A DNA stretch of 44,874 nucleotides, taken from assembly GCF_000482325.1 (NCBI RefSeq), contig NZ_AXVA01000033.1, positions 1 through 44,874 on the forward strand, read 5' to 3'. The position numbers and the translations under genes are program-made. Shown in pieces: positions 32,586 through 42,534 of this stretch. The notes beneath the pieces were generated by a model. It ran no database searches and was not told the DNA's origin. It was given only the letters and a program-made list of their open reading frames with translations. Source of the stretch: Bacillus sp. UNC438CL73TsuS30 (GTDB taxonomy: Bacteria > Bacillota > Bacilli > Bacillales > Cytobacillaceae). Numbering within the stretch: the first letter of the stretch is position 1; every line of letters starts with the position of its first letter.

Positions 32586-34649
32586 TTAATCATCATAATC
32601 TTTTTTAAAGAGTAATTCTTTTGGGACCTCAGTGCCCCGTGAACCTCGAATGTCTGTTTCCTTCATTTCTGTTGGGTAGAACACGATGAAGTTTTCAAGA
32701 TTCATAGAAGCTATTTTTTTCGGTAAAGCCTCTAGTTCTGGGTGCCATGCTACGGTTCCCATTCTGGCACTTAGAACAATCACAAGATCAGTTGATTTAA
32801 CATCATTTAAATGACTTTCATATAAGGAATTCCAGCTATCGATTGATTGGAACTCGATTTTTAAATTAGGGTGTACGTGCTGAGATGCCTTTTCATACAT
32901 TTCTAAATCATCACGAATGACAAGCCCCTTCATTGTAGCACTGAGCTGTGAAGCAATGCTCTTAATAATCGATAGGGAATCGCCAAAACCTGGTTTGTGC
33001 ACGATATTATTTGGCAATATAAGAATGACCCTTTCTATCGTATTTAACGGTTGCTTGATATGGGTGATAAGCGAGCGTTGATACGTATGTTCAAGGAAAT
33101 TATCAATTACTTTCCCGAAGATTTTTCGGCCTCCTTCGCTTGCACCATCCCACCCTACAATGATGGTTGTGATTCGTGCTTCCGTCGCAGCGCGTTCGAT
33201 CCCTCTTCCAATATTATAATCTACCCGTGTCATCTGCTTAACAGGAACATCTGCCCCTGATGCATACACGACGGAACGTTCAAGCATTCTTTCTGCTTGA
33301 GCCACTTCATTGTTTGCTTGTTTTAAGTCTTTTTGAACGACTGATAAGGGGTAAAGCGGCTCATCTGTCTTTTTTGCCTTTTTTACGACAAATCCTAAAT
33401 CCAGAAGGGATTCTATTGTATGTGGATTCTCCATCGGGATTAATATACGTTCAGGAAGTGTTTCATCCATTACCGTTTCCTCTCGTGCAATGGCTAATTT
33501 TCTGCCATATTTTTCGCAGAAGTATGGCCCCATAATACAAGTAACTAAAATAATAATAATGACAGCATTTATGATTTGCTGGTCAAATAAACCAAGGCGA
33601 TATCCAACAAGTGTGATGGCTAATGTTGCTGCAGCATGTGTGGTGGAAAGCCCAAACATTACCTTCCTTTCCACTTTGGAATAACCATATACTTTACCAG
33701 TTGTCCAGCTGGCAAATAGTTTACTGCCAATCGCTACAATGGGGATTAACAAGGTTAGGAGTATTGCATCGGAGCTAGCTACAAGAACACGAAGATCCAT
33801 TAACATACCCACGGATAACAAGAAGAATGGAATAAACAATGCATTTGCCGTAAATCTGATTCTGTTCATTAATGGACCATGATCATAAATGTATCGATTC
33901 AAGGCTAGACCGGCCAAGAATGCCCCAATAATGGGTTCCAAGCCCACAAATAATGATATTGCGCCAGCGACGAATAAAACGGCCAGGACAAAGTTAAATT
34001 CTATCGTTCCCTCATTATTAGATCGTTTAAAGAACCACTTTGTCAGGTAAGGGGTGAAAATAAGTACAACTACAGCAAAGAGCGTTGTTGCAATTATCAA
34101 GTACATCCAAAAGCCAAGTGTTAAATTTCCTTCAGCTGCCCCTGTGATAACGGCAAGAAAAAGCATAGCCAGACTATCTGTTAATAATGTACCGCCAACC
34201 ACTGTTGTAACAGCTTGGTTTTTCGCAATACCCAGCCGGCTGATAGCGGGGTACCCTAAAGGCGTGTGTGAGGAAAAAATCGTACCAAATAAAATCGCAG
34301 ATAGGATACTGAGATGAAGCCATAACCCTACTATTACTCCAAGAATTAAAGGGATCGAAAACGTGAGTATGCCAAATAAAATACTGCGATTTCTGTACCT
34401 TTTGAAACCATCTAAATCCAGCTCAAGTCCTGCGATAAACATGATAAACAATAATCCGACTGTTCCAAGCAATTCAATTGTTGAATCACGTGCCAATATT
34501 TCTAGCCCGTTTGGTCCGACAATAATTCCCGCGATAATGGGACCGATAATAGCGGGTACTTTTAATTTTCCCATTAGGATAGGAAACAACAAGAAAATTA
34601 ACACAGCTAAACCAAATATAAGAACTGGCTCCTTCAGTGGAATATGCAT
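32586..34649 (-). CDS. CPA2-family cation:proton antiporter with C-terminal USP-like domains
   Basis: 687 residues. The first 390 or so hold about 12 membrane segments of the monovalent cation:proton antiporter-2 family: KVPAIIGPIIAGIIVGPNGL, FIMFIAGLELDLDGFKRYRN and GAFLAGLALNRYI. The C-terminal 300 residues look like two universal-stress-type alpha/beta domains rather than the TrkA-N domain of KefB/C (LPERILIPMENPHT; ERVILILPNNIVHKPG). It exchanges Na+ or K+ for H+ at the membrane. I use ATG 34649, six bases after AGGAGG; an upstream ATG at 34673 is less likely. Monocistronic. Confidence 0.87.
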   Translation of the reverse strand: MHIPLKEPVLIFGLAVLIFLLFPILMGKLKVPAIIGPIIAGIIVGPNGLEILARDSTIELLGTVGLLFIMFIAGLELDLDGFKRYRNRSILFGILTFSIPLILGVIVGLWLHLSILSAILFGTIFSSHTPLGYPAISRLGIAKNQAVTTVVGGTLLTDSLAMLFLAVITGAAEGNLTLGFWMYLIIATTLFAVVVLIFTPYLTKWFFKRSNNEGTIEFNFVLAVLFVAGAISLFVGLEPIIGAFLAGLALNRYIYDHGPLMNRIRFTANALFIPFFLLSVGMLMDLRVLVASSDAILLTLLIPIVAIGSKLFASWTTGKVYGYSKVERKVMFGLSTTHAAATLAITLVGYRLGLFDQQIINAVIIIILVTCIMGPYFCEKYGRKLAIAREETVMDETLPERILIPMENPHTIESLLDLGFVVKKAKKTDEPLYPLSVVQKDLKQANNEVAQAERMLERSVVYASGADVPVKQMTRVDYNIGRGIERAATEARITTIIVGWDGASEGGRKIFGKVIDNFLEHTYQRSLITHIKQPLNTIERVILILPNNIVHKPGFGDSLSIIKSIASQLSATMKGLVIRDDLEMYEKASQHVHPNLKIEFQSIDSWNSLYESHLNDVKSTDLVIVLSARMGTVAWHPELEALPKKIASMNLENFIVFYPTEMKETDIRGSRGTEVPKELLFKKDYDD

Positions 34650-34787
34650 GATCATCCTCCTCACTTTCGTCAAACATCAACTGTTCAGATTGGATATTTA
34701 TAAACCTATTAGAAAAACACTGGCATAATTCGTAAAAATTAAAACTGTAAACTGACTTTATTAACTTTAATAATCCCTTAAAGAAAA

Positions 34788-34818
34788 CAAAAAAACACCG
34801 ACACAAGTCGGTGTTTTT
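34788..34818 (-). terminator. Terminator of the RND efflux gene
   Basis: ACACCGAC and GTCGGTGT pair around a four-base loop with T runs on both sides; minus-strand transcripts leaving the 34851 gene meet it first. Confidence 0.88.
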
Positions 34819-34850
34819 GTAAGGTTACTACGAAAACCTCAATAATATTC

Positions 34851-37800
34851 TTAGCTTATTTTGGTTTCGTTAGAAACACTAATGTTTTTAGTTGCTGCTT
34901 TTTTATGCAACCATTCGTAAATGATTGGGATGATAATGAAACTATTAATCGTTGAAGTTACCATACCGCCAATTACGACAATACCAAGTGTTTGAGAAAT
35001 GACCGTATCCGCATTATGTGAAAATGCAAGTGGTAACAAGGTAAGAATCGTTGCTGCTGCTGTCATTAAAATCGGACGAATCCTTGAAAGACTACCATTT
35101 AATACAGCTTCTTTAACCGTCATACCCTCTTTTCGATTTCTTTCGATTTTGTCAATTAACACAATACCGTTTGTAACCACGATACCTGTAAGCATCAGAA
35201 CCCCAATTAATGCAGCTAAATTCCATTCACCGTGGAATAAAATTAATGCGATGACTACACCACTTAAAGCAAGTGGAATGCTTAAAAGTACAGATAATGG
35301 TGCTCTCCATCCTTTGAAAATAGAAGAAGTAATCAGTAATACTAAAAGGATAGAGAAAGCAACGGCAACAGCCATATCAAAAATCATATCTTTTACTTGT
35401 TGAGTAATACCACCCAATGAGTACGTTACATCCTTAGGAAGTTTCAAATCGCTTAGAACTTTGTCTGCTTGACTTGAAACCTTACTAATGTCATTAGATG
35501 TGATTTGTGCCGTTACAAGTGAGAATGGTTGACCATCTCGTTCGCTAATGGTTGAAGCAGATGTATCTTTTCCAATCTTAGCAATTTGGTCAAAACGAAC
35601 CATCTGACCATTATTTCCTATTAATTTTTCAGCGGCAAGCGATGCTAAGACATCATCCGCAGAAGCATTTAAAGTGATCGAAGAGTTTGCTCCTGTTGCA
35701 ATTTGATCTAAATATTGGTCCACAGGAAGTGCTTTATGATCCACGGTAACCGTTGCATCCTTAGATTGAGACATATAGCGGTTAATGACCGTTAAAATGT
35801 CAGCCACTTTTACGCCTTTCTCTTGAATCGCCTTTTGGTCAAAAGTCACTTTATACTTTGGAGAACCGTTCGTTAAATCCACTTTTCCATCTACACTTAG
35901 GTTCGCAACTTTTGATAAGTTGGTTCTCGCTTGTTGTGCGACTTGATCCAATGTTGCTTGGTCTGAACCTGTGAACAAGATACGCATTTGTGAATCATCA
36001 CCAGAAATGTTCTGGCTTGTTACGGTATAAGTAACATCTTTAGATAAAGTCGGAAGCTGCTTTTGTAACTGTTGAATAACAGCATCAGCATCCTTGTCGT
36101 TCTTCAACACAACCGAAAGGTTTGCGACATTTGGATAGGTGATAAAGCCGCCGCCTTGGTCAAACACGTCATCACTTTGAGGTGTCATAGTCGAACCGAA
36201 ATTAGCTGAATACGCATCGACTTTTGGATTGGCCTTCAAAGTTTTCTCAATTTTTTGTACTTCTGAATCGACTTGAATGAGTGTGCTTCCTTTAGGCAAT
36301 TCTGCTTTAATGGCAATTTGTCCGATTTTCCCACTAGGCAATAAACTTACAGGAAGAAAAGCAGAATAGGCACCAGCTGCTAAAAATACCAGTATAGAAA
36401 CAATAATCATTGCTTTTTTGTGTTTAAATGCAGATTGCAGGATTGGTTTCATTTTTGTATCGAGTTTGACGGTTTGTTTCTCTCCGTTTCCGCCTTTCCA
36501 TCCCATAAAAGCAAGAGCAGGAATGACAAGCATCGCAACGAAGAATGAAATAATGAGTGCAATCACGACGGACCATGCAAATCCGCTATATGAAGCACTG
36601 ATGACTCCACCAACAAACGCGATAGGAATATAAACTGCAATGGTCGTTAAAGTGGAACCTAATATTGCAGGAATCATTTCAACAACTGATGATGCTAGGA
36701 TGGAAAGCAAAGGTTTATCCTTGTTTTCCTCACGTTTACGGTACATGTTGTCTAATATAACAATCGAGTCATCGACAATACGGCCCATCGCTACAATCAA
36801 ACCTGAAACGGTTAAAATATTTAACGTGATACCCATTGATTTTAAGAAAGCTGTTGTTGCCAGTAATGAAATTGGCAGTGATATAGCTATTAATAGTGTA
36901 CTTCTTACATTTCGGAAGAAGAAGAATACACAGATCATTGAGAATAAGCAGCCAAGTAAACCTTCTCGAACTAATCCAAAAAGGGAGCTGTTTAATTCTT
37001 TTTCTCGGTCAAGCAGAACTTTAAAAGAAACATCCTTTGGATTTACCGTATCTAAATGAAGATGTGCAACTCGGTCTTTTACTTGATTGGCCACATCCGT
37101 AATATTGGCTGATGGCGTTTTGATTACATTTAACGTAACGCTTGGTTTTCCGTTTGTTCTGGAAACTGTTTTTACGTCATTTAGTGAATGAGTGATCGTC
37201 CCAAATGCAGATACAGGAACGGCTTTTCCTGCTTTGTTCATTATGGTTGCATTTTCCATTTGCTGTACAGTTAATGGTAATCCGTCAAATGAAACGGGAA
37301 TCGACAATTGGTTGTTTGCAATCGTACCTGACGGCATAGATGGCACGGCTAATGCAAACGATTTATTTATATCATCCAATGTTAACCCGTTTTTCACTAA
37401 GTCTTTCATACGGACCGTTAATACATATCCATCTTTTGCTCCCCCAAACACGGAAACATCCGCTACACCAGGGACAGCTTTTAGTTGTTTAATAATTTCC
37501 TGTGTTGCTGTTGAGCGAAGTGTTGCTTCATCCAATTTTGAACTTGTTACGCTGTAAGTTAAAATCGGGAATGAACTGGTTGTTAATCGTGTAACCGAAG
37601 GAGTAGATGTAATAGTCTGCGGAAGATCAGCATTAGCTAATGCTTTATTGACTTGATCTTCAGCTTGTTTCATGTCTGTATTCATTGGAAAATACAGACT
37701 CATAAATAATCCGCCGTCATAGGATGTGCTTTCGACATTGGATAAACCATCAACAGTTTTGACGGCACTTGCCAGGTTATCGGTTACTTGTTGTTTTACC

Positions 37801-37976
37801 TGAGCTGCTTGATACCCAGGTACTCTCATACTAACTGTAAGGGTTGTATTGTTAATCCCAGGCAAATAATCTCTTTGCATCTGGTAAGCGGAAATACCTC
37901 CCCAAGCCAAGATGATGACAACACATACAATCATCAGAATGGCTCGTTGCATGGTTGCTTCAATCAACCTTTTCAT
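34851..37976 (-). CDS. swrC: RND-family efflux pump, SwrC (YerP)-like
   Basis: 1041 residues, the standard HAE1/AcrB-type length, with 12 membrane segments in two homologous halves and two large extracytoplasmic loops. Segment 4 carries the proton-relay aspartates in GRIVDDSIVILDN. The N terminus (MKRLIEATMQRAILMIVCV) is the first helix. In B. subtilis SwrC exports surfactin and aids swarming; here antimicrobial or lipid efflux is the likely role. ATG 37976 is chosen because GGGGAGG lies 6 bp before it. No membrane-fusion partner is adjacent, as for other Gram-positive SwrC genes. Terminated by the hairpin at 34788. Confidence 0.92.
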   Translation of the reverse strand: MKRLIEATMQRAILMIVCVVIILAWGGISAYQMQRDYLPGINNTTLTVSMRVPGYQAAQVKQQVTDNLASAVKTVDGLSNVESTSYDGGLFMSLYFPMNTDMKQAEDQVNKALANADLPQTITSTPSVTRLTTSSFPILTYSVTSSKLDEATLRSTATQEIIKQLKAVPGVADVSVFGGAKDGYVLTVRMKDLVKNGLTLDDINKSFALAVPSMPSGTIANNQLSIPVSFDGLPLTVQQMENATIMNKAGKAVPVSAFGTITHSLNDVKTVSRTNGKPSVTLNVIKTPSANITDVANQVKDRVAHLHLDTVNPKDVSFKVLLDREKELNSSLFGLVREGLLGCLFSMICVFFFFRNVRSTLLIAISLPISLLATTAFLKSMGITLNILTVSGLIVAMGRIVDDSIVILDNMYRKREENKDKPLLSILASSVVEMIPAILGSTLTTIAVYIPIAFVGGVISASYSGFAWSVVIALIISFFVAMLVIPALAFMGWKGGNGEKQTVKLDTKMKPILQSAFKHKKAMIIVSILVFLAAGAYSAFLPVSLLPSGKIGQIAIKAELPKGSTLIQVDSEVQKIEKTLKANPKVDAYSANFGSTMTPQSDDVFDQGGGFITYPNVANLSVVLKNDKDADAVIQQLQKQLPTLSKDVTYTVTSQNISGDDSQMRILFTGSDQATLDQVAQQARTNLSKVANLSVDGKVDLTNGSPKYKVTFDQKAIQEKGVKVADILTVINRYMSQSKDATVTVDHKALPVDQYLDQIATGANSSITLNASADDVLASLAAEKLIGNNGQMVRFDQIAKIGKDTSASTISERDGQPFSLVTAQITSNDISKVSSQADKVLSDLKLPKDVTYSLGGITQQVKDMIFDMAVAVAFSILLVLLITSSIFKGWRAPLSVLLSIPLALSGVVIALILFHGEWNLAALIGVLMLTGIVVTNGIVLIDKIERNRKEGMTVKEAVLNGSLSRIRPILMTAAATILTLLPLAFSHNADTVISQTLGIVVIGGMVTSTINSFIIIPIIYEWLHKKAATKNISVSNETKIS

Positions 37977-38378
37977 TCTTTTCCTCCCCATTCTTTTTAT
38001 ATAAATTGAACCCAAATAACCTTATAGTTTTTTTCATATATGCAAGAATATTACTGTCTTGTAATTGGGCAACTTTAGTATATAAAACACACTTGTACGT
38101 TCCCTGAATGAAACATTAAAAATGCATTAAAATGAAAATATAAGTGAACAAGGGGTAAAAAGCTTTAAATGTTTTTACCTTTTTTAAAAAGCTAGTACCT
38201 TTTTGAAAAGGGCTTAGCCTTTTTTATTTTATTTAGAAACCTTTTTCTTCCATTAATTCAAGATTAATAATTCATTAAGGTGCGAATCGATTTCAAAAAT
38301 AGTGGTACATTGTAGAAAGAGCTAGGGTGAAATGATTCTAATTCGTTCTTTTCTGTTATCATTTTTGGAGGCATTGAT
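37977..38378. other. Intergenic region between divergent pump and DedA genes
   Basis: 402 bp of AT-rich DNA. At about 38155-38225 there are overlapping small hairpins (GGTAAAAA/TTTTTACC and AAAAGGGCTTAGCCTTTT). No operator was identified. The ribosome site GGAGG for the next gene is at the end. No ORF is supported. Confidence 0.5.
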
Positions 38379-39656
38379 ATGTCATATTTAATCACACTAT
38401 TCGAACAACATAGCTATCTGATTTTGTTTATAGGAATCTTTCTCGAGCTCATGGCCCTGCCTATCTCTGGTGAATTATTAATGAGCTATGCAGGGTACTT
38501 TGTGTTCCAAGGGAAAATGAATTACGTTTTGGCACTTCTGACCGTCTTTTTATCAGGTGGTTTGGGAATAACCGTCACCTATTGGATTGGGAAAGCCGGT
38601 GGATATAAACTGATCGAAAGGTACGGGAAATACATCCATCTAGGCCCTGAAAGATATAAGAAAATAGCGGCATGGTTTGAACGGTCAGGCAGTAAATTGC
38701 TAGTGTTTGCTTATTTCATTCCAGGGATTAGGCATTTTACAGGGTATATTTCGGGGATTTCCAGAATGCCTTTTCGAAAATTTATCATTCCGGCCTATGC
38801 AGGAGCATTTCTATGGGGGGCTTGTTTTATTACATTAGGGAAAGTATTGGGACCACAATGGGAGAGTTTCCATCAGGCAGCTAGTAAATATTTAATTATT
38901 TTCATTATCGTTTTGGCAGTATTGTTAGCAGGGTACTTTGCCTATCGATTTTATAAGGTGCAAATGAAAGACTTTTTTATTCATTTGTTAAAACGGTTGA
39001 ATGAACGAGTAAAAACAATCAAAGCAACCCAATTATTTCTTATTTTTCTTACGTTGGTCTTAATTGGCATGGTGACTTTGATGCTGGGTCTTGCCCAGGA
39101 CTATCTATATAATGAGTTTACTCAGTTCAATGAAGTTACCGAATATATGGTACAGTCAGCTATTTATATGAGTTGGATGAAAGGATTTTTAGTATTCCAA
39201 CCGCTGTATGCTCTTGCAAGCGTTATTGCTTTAACCATCATCCGTATTTGGATAAGAGGAAAGAACCGGGTGCTTGAGTACCTCTTGCTTTTCGTGCCAA
39301 TTTTAGGAGTAAGATTATTCCATGAATCCGTCCTACAAATTTTTCACTCTTTGCAATCATTTGGGTTCTTAGGAGAATTTCATTCAGCTAATTTTCCTGA
39401 TTTAAATGGAATGATCATGATCACCATTTATGGAACGTGCCTCTTCCTACTTGTCCGCCATTCAAAAAATAATTATATAACCATACTCATTCCTTTAGTG
39501 GGATTAGTTATTTTAATAGGCCTGGCTATTGTAAATATTGCATTAACCAGCGTACTACCGAGTGATATTGTGGGTGGTTATGTATATGGCGGTGTCTGGA
39601 TCTTTTTTAATTTCTTGTTGTTTGAAATGTTACGACTTGTATGGGAGAAGTATTAA
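38379..39656 (+). CDS. DedA-family membrane protein fused to a degenerate PAP2-like domain
   Basis: 425 residues. Residues 1-200 are a DedA/VTT domain: FLELMALPISGELLM, then FIPGIRHFTGYISGISRMPFRKF with the key Arg, and AGAFLWG. DedA proteins are membrane-potential-linked lipid flippases/transporters. The remaining half has about six membrane segments and follows the outline of PAP2 phosphatases. Its motifs are lost: FPSGHA is replaced by FPDLNGM, and the last motif is TSVLPSDIVGGYVYG without the Arg and His. So it is probably not an active phosphatase. ATG follows GGAGGCATTGAT. Monocistronic. Confidence 0.8.
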   Translation: MSYLITLFEQHSYLILFIGIFLELMALPISGELLMSYAGYFVFQGKMNYVLALLTVFLSGGLGITVTYWIGKAGGYKLIERYGKYIHLGPERYKKIAAWFERSGSKLLVFAYFIPGIRHFTGYISGISRMPFRKFIIPAYAGAFLWGACFITLGKVLGPQWESFHQAASKYLIIFIIVLAVLLAGYFAYRFYKVQMKDFFIHLLKRLNERVKTIKATQLFLIFLTLVLIGMVTLMLGLAQDYLYNEFTQFNEVTEYMVQSAIYMSWMKGFLVFQPLYALASVIALTIIRIWIRGKNRVLEYLLLFVPILGVRLFHESVLQIFHSLQSFGFLGEFHSANFPDLNGMIMITIYGTCLFLLVRHSKNNYITILIPLVGLVILIGLAIVNIALTSVLPSDIVGGYVYGGVWIFFNFLLFEMLRLVWEKY

Positions 39657-39679
39657 GGAGGGGTGAGCGTGAATTGAAA

Positions 39680-39795
39680 TAGTTAAAACCAACACCATTC
39701 TTTACGAATCGACAGCTGCCGACAATTTTTTACTAAGTCTGACCCAAGATTTCCGGCCAAAGAAAGCCGCGAGAACCGTCCCCATGGTCCCTTTG
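39680..39795. repeat. Mosaic of repeat fragments
   Basis: It contains part of the CGACAGCTGCCGAC repeat (39690-39724, as at 29053), a GTCTGACCC string near 39733, and half of a GGGACGGTTCTC hairpin (AGCCGCGAGAACCGTCCCCATGGT at about 39766-39789). Three repeat families are joined in 100 bp. Confidence 0.65.
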
Positions 39796-39801
39796 GCAAT
39801 C

Positions 39802-39832
39802 AAAAAATGCTGCAAACTGCAGCATCTTTTTT
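39802..39832. terminator. Bidirectional terminator
   Basis: ATGCTGCA and TGCAGCAT pair around a tiny loop, with A6 before and T6 after. It can end both the DedA-type gene (plus) and the GGDEF gene (minus). Confidence 0.85.
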
Positions 39833-39899
39833 GAGTGTACCTGTTAATCTTAAATTGAATCTGAAAATCGTGAAATAGATTGTCACTTTTTAAATTTAA

Positions 39900-40799
39900 T
39901 TAGTAGGAAGTATCGTACACTTGATTAGGGTAAGTTTGAAACACAAATACAGAATTTTTCCCCGAAGTTTTTGCCCTATACATCGCCTGATCAGCATATT
40001 TCAAAAAGGCTGAAGGAATCTCACCCTTTTCATAAAAAGCTACACCGATACTCGCAGAAATAGATAGATCATGGATCTTCATTTGTACTCTACTTAATAA
40101 ATGATTCGCTATTTCAATTGATTGAGTTTCGCCTATACCTTTTGTTAAAACGATAAACTCATCTCCTCCTAACCGGCCAACAAAAGTATTCTCATCCAAA
40201 AGAAGGTTTAGCTTTTTGGCAATTTCCTTTAATAGGTTATCTCCCTCTTCATGCCCATAAGTATCATTTACCTTTTTGAACCCATCAAGGTCAATAAACA
40301 TTAAAGAGACTGGTAGTCCACTATTCAAGTACCTTTTAAGCATTTCCATAAAGTAGGCCCGATTGGGCAGACCGGTTAAGGAATCGTATAAGGCTAGACC
40401 CTTTAATTTTTCATTCATTCTTTCTAACATCGATTGCTTTTCCTTCAGTTTTTCAGATAAAATACCGGTCCCAATGGAGCAAGAAAAAGTGATGATAACG
40501 ACAATCAAATGCAATACTAAAGATTCATTTAATACTTCAGCATTTTGTATCCACCTTTGATAAAAGAACCAAACCAGATGATAGATGTTCACAATCACTG
40601 CTGCAAATAGCCCTCCATTAAAACCTAAATAATAGGAAATGACAAAACAAGGGAAAAGTAACAAAAACCATGACATATCATCTATATAAAACTGATTATA
40701 ATCATCCAAAAATGGAGGAGTAGAAATGAATGAGATACAAAGCAATGTGAGTAGCTTTGGTAACCTTGGAAAATATCTCATCGATAAATCGAGAGACAT
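39900..40799 (-). CDS. Membrane-anchored diguanylate cyclase (GGDEF)
   Basis: 299 residues. The N-terminal 120 contain four or five membrane segments, resembling a simple membrane sensor; a short coil (LSEKLKEKQSMLERMNEKLKG) links to a GGDEF domain (about 135-290). The active site is intact: RLGGDEF at 209-215 and FIDLDGFKKVNDTYGHEEGD. The inhibitory RxxD site is absent. It makes cyclic di-GMP from GTP. I use ATG 40799 behind GGGGGGAT; 40835 would add twelve residues. It lies downstream of, and in line with, a glucosaminidase gene controlled by a c-di-GMP riboswitch. No EAL phosphodiesterase is in the window. Confidence 0.92.
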   Translation of the reverse strand: MSLDLSMRYFPRLPKLLTLLCISFISTPPFLDDYNQFYIDDMSWFLLLFPCFVISYYLGFNGGLFAAVIVNIYHLVWFFYQRWIQNAEVLNESLVLHLIVVIITFSCSIGTGILSEKLKEKQSMLERMNEKLKGLALYDSLTGLPNRAYFMEMLKRYLNSGLPVSLMFIDLDGFKKVNDTYGHEEGDNLLKEIAKKLNLLLDENTFVGRLGGDEFIVLTKGIGETQSIEIANHLLSRVQMKIHDLSISASIGVAFYEKGEIPSAFLKYADQAMYRAKTSGKNSVFVFQTYPNQVYDTSY

Positions 40800-40835
40800 A
40801 TAAATCCCCCCTATGTTCCCTATAAAATTCTTCAA

Positions 40836-41193
40836 TTATTACTTGAAAGTTTTAGCCTAAAATTCCTTGCTTTCATTGGAATTCATAAATCCCTTCTAAG
40901 TGAGATAATAACATATTTTTATCAAATTTTAATCAAATTTTAATAATTGGTAAAATCCTATAAGTTTAATCCGCAGGGACGGTTCTATTAGGGGACAATC
41001 GGAAGTTTTGCGAGCAAAAAGGCACATTTTTAAAACTATTTCATGCCCTCCTTTAGGTGAGATTGCGAATATTCATGTTAAACTTTGCTGCTATATACTG
41101 AGTGGGGGTCTGACCCTGGAATTGGAAGACGGTCGAGTCCGAATCAACAGACACTTTAATCTATTCTTAAAACAACAATCTTTGTGAAAAAAG
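40836..41193. other. Intergenic region with repeat fragments
   Basis: It contains CCGCAGGGACGGTTCTA (half hairpin repeat, about 40973) and GTGGGGGTCTGACCC (about 41102). No ORF. The terminator of the glucosaminidase gene follows. Confidence 0.5.
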
Positions 41194-41228
41194 CCAAAAA
41201 TAAAGAACTTACCCGAAGGCAAGTCCTT
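41194..41228 (-). terminator. Terminator of the glucosaminidase gene
   Basis: On the minus strand AAGGACTTGCC, TTCG loop, GGTAAGTTCTT, then TATTTTTGG. The stem begins at the stop codon. Confidence 0.88.
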
Positions 41229-42432
41229 ACTTTGATGAAGCGATAGCACCAGCTTGTACATCGTACTGAGTTAAGTTATACGTCGTAATGGTAGATTGTA
41301 ATAAATTAGCATAATGAGGATCAGTCGCGTATCCGTCTTGCTGAATATTTACGGTCGCTACCCTATAGTCCGTTACACCAATAAGGTTTGCATATCTTGG
41401 CCTTAATAAGAACTTAGTATGGTCGACAGTGGACTCATGTAAGCTGCTATACTTCCTGAACTTTTCATTCGCAACAAATACAACACCTTTATGATCATAC
41501 TCTTTAGTAGGCATCACTACATACTTGCCCTTCCAACTTGAATCAGCTTTAATTCCAAAGTAGTTATTCCCATTAACGGATAACCAAGAGAATCCAAAGT
41601 AAGATTCAAGAATGGCTTGTGCGATTGTTAGCGAAGGTAAAATCTTATATTGTTTCCAAGCAAGCATTGCTTCAGGCGCTACTTGGTTAATGAAGTTAAT
41701 TTTCTCTTGTGCTGTAAGACTATTCTTAGTAATGTTGTCTACAGCTTTTACTTGAGATGAAGGTTGTTCCACAGAATGTTTCGACGCAGTTAAACGCAAG
41801 ACTTGCCCAACATAGATCTTGTCAGAAGTTAAATGGTTATATACCTTAATATTATCTGCAGTCAATCCATTGGCTTTAGCGATTGAGAATAGAGTGTCTC
41901 CTGCAGTAACGGTATAAGTATCTGATTTGGTCTGAACTGGCTTTGCCGGTTCTGAGGGTTTAGACGCCGGCTTTTTTGCAGGTGGTGCCGTTAGCTTTAG
42001 TACTTGTCCATTTCTAATTGAGTCTGATTTTAGACCGTTGTAAGACTTTAACTGGGCAACTGTCAAACCAAATTGCTTTGCAATTTTTGATAAACTATCA
42101 CCTTTGGCCACTTTATAAGTTGTAGGCTTTTTCGTCACTGCAGGCTTCGTTACCGAGGTAGTATGCTTTACTGATGATTTTTTTGAAGTTTTTGTAGATG
42201 ATGGAATTGTTAGGACTTTACCAACTTTGAGTTTACTAGAGTTAGTAATTTTATTGGCAGAAATTAAACTTGTAAGAGATATTTTATATTTTTTAGCTAT
42301 GGCTGAAAGAGTATCTCCTGACTTAACCGTGTAAGTTATGGTGGCCGCATTTGCTGTTAACATGGTTACCGGTGTTAAGATGGATAAAGACAATACTGTA
42401 CTTACGATTACCTTTTTGAATATTTGATTCAA
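41227..42432 (-). CDS. Secreted LysM endo-beta-N-acetylglucosaminidase (GH73-type)
   Basis: 401 residues. A signal peptide (about 1-29, ANAA end) is followed by three LysM wall-binding repeats at about 33-77, 104-148 and 172-216 (YTVKSGDTLSAIAKKY, YKVAKGDSLSKIAKQF, YTVTAGDTLFSIAKAN), separated by Lys/Pro/Ser linkers. A glucosaminidase domain spans about 240-390, with the likely catalytic Glu276 in TIAQAILESYFG and YFGIKADSSWKG. It cuts peptidoglycan glycan strands in cell separation, turnover or motility. The start is TTG at 42432 behind GGGGG. The mRNA leader carries a class I c-di-GMP riboswitch (42453-42534), so expression should respond to c-di-GMP. Confidence 0.92.
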   Translation of the reverse strand: MNQIFKKVIVSTVLSLSILTPVTMLTANAATITYTVKSGDTLSAIAKKYKISLTSLISANKITNSSKLKVGKVLTIPSSTKTSKKSSVKHTTSVTKPAVTKKPTTYKVAKGDSLSKIAKQFGLTVAQLKSYNGLKSDSIRNGQVLKLTAPPAKKPASKPSEPAKPVQTKSDTYTVTAGDTLFSIAKANGLTADNIKVYNHLTSDKIYVGQVLRLTASKHSVEQPSSQVKAVDNITKNSLTAQEKINFINQVAPEAMLAWKQYKILPSLTIAQAILESYFGFSWLSVNGNNYFGIKADSSWKGKYVVMPTKEYDHKGVVFVANEKFRKYSSLHESTVDHTKFLLRPRYANLIGVTDYRVATVNIQQDGYATDPHYANLLQSTITTYNLTQYDVQAGAIASSK

Positions 42433-42452
42433 ATGAAATTTCCCCCTATTTT

Positions 42453-42534
42453 CTTCAGTAACCCAGCCACCATGGCATATATGCTTTAGGTCTGTGGTTT
42501 TGCGAGACTATCTTTCGATAGTTGTGCTTTTTTC
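42453..42534 (-). promoter_or_regulatory. Cyclic di-GMP class I riboswitch (GEMM-I)
   Basis: In the minus-strand RNA the order is: AGCACAACTATC, a GAAA tetraloop, GATAGT, then CTCGCAAAACCACAGACC with UAAA, a short variable hairpin (GCAUAUAUGC), and GGTGGCTGGGTTACTGAAG. This matches the GEMM-I consensus (CGCAAAGCCNNNGGCCUAAA ... GGUAGCNGGGUUACCGA) with its GAAA loop and receptor helix. The aptamer ends about 10 nt before the ribosome site, and no terminator intervenes, suggesting translational control. The target is the LysM glucosaminidase. Confidence 0.9.

Noticed and set aside
34999..37557. Plus-strand open frames inside the RND pump gene
   Set aside because: Antisense shadows of a full-length conserved protein.
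39900..40199. Product inhibition of the cyclase through an RxxD site
   Set aside because: The residues before GGDEF (DENTFVGRL) contain no RxxD at the required position.
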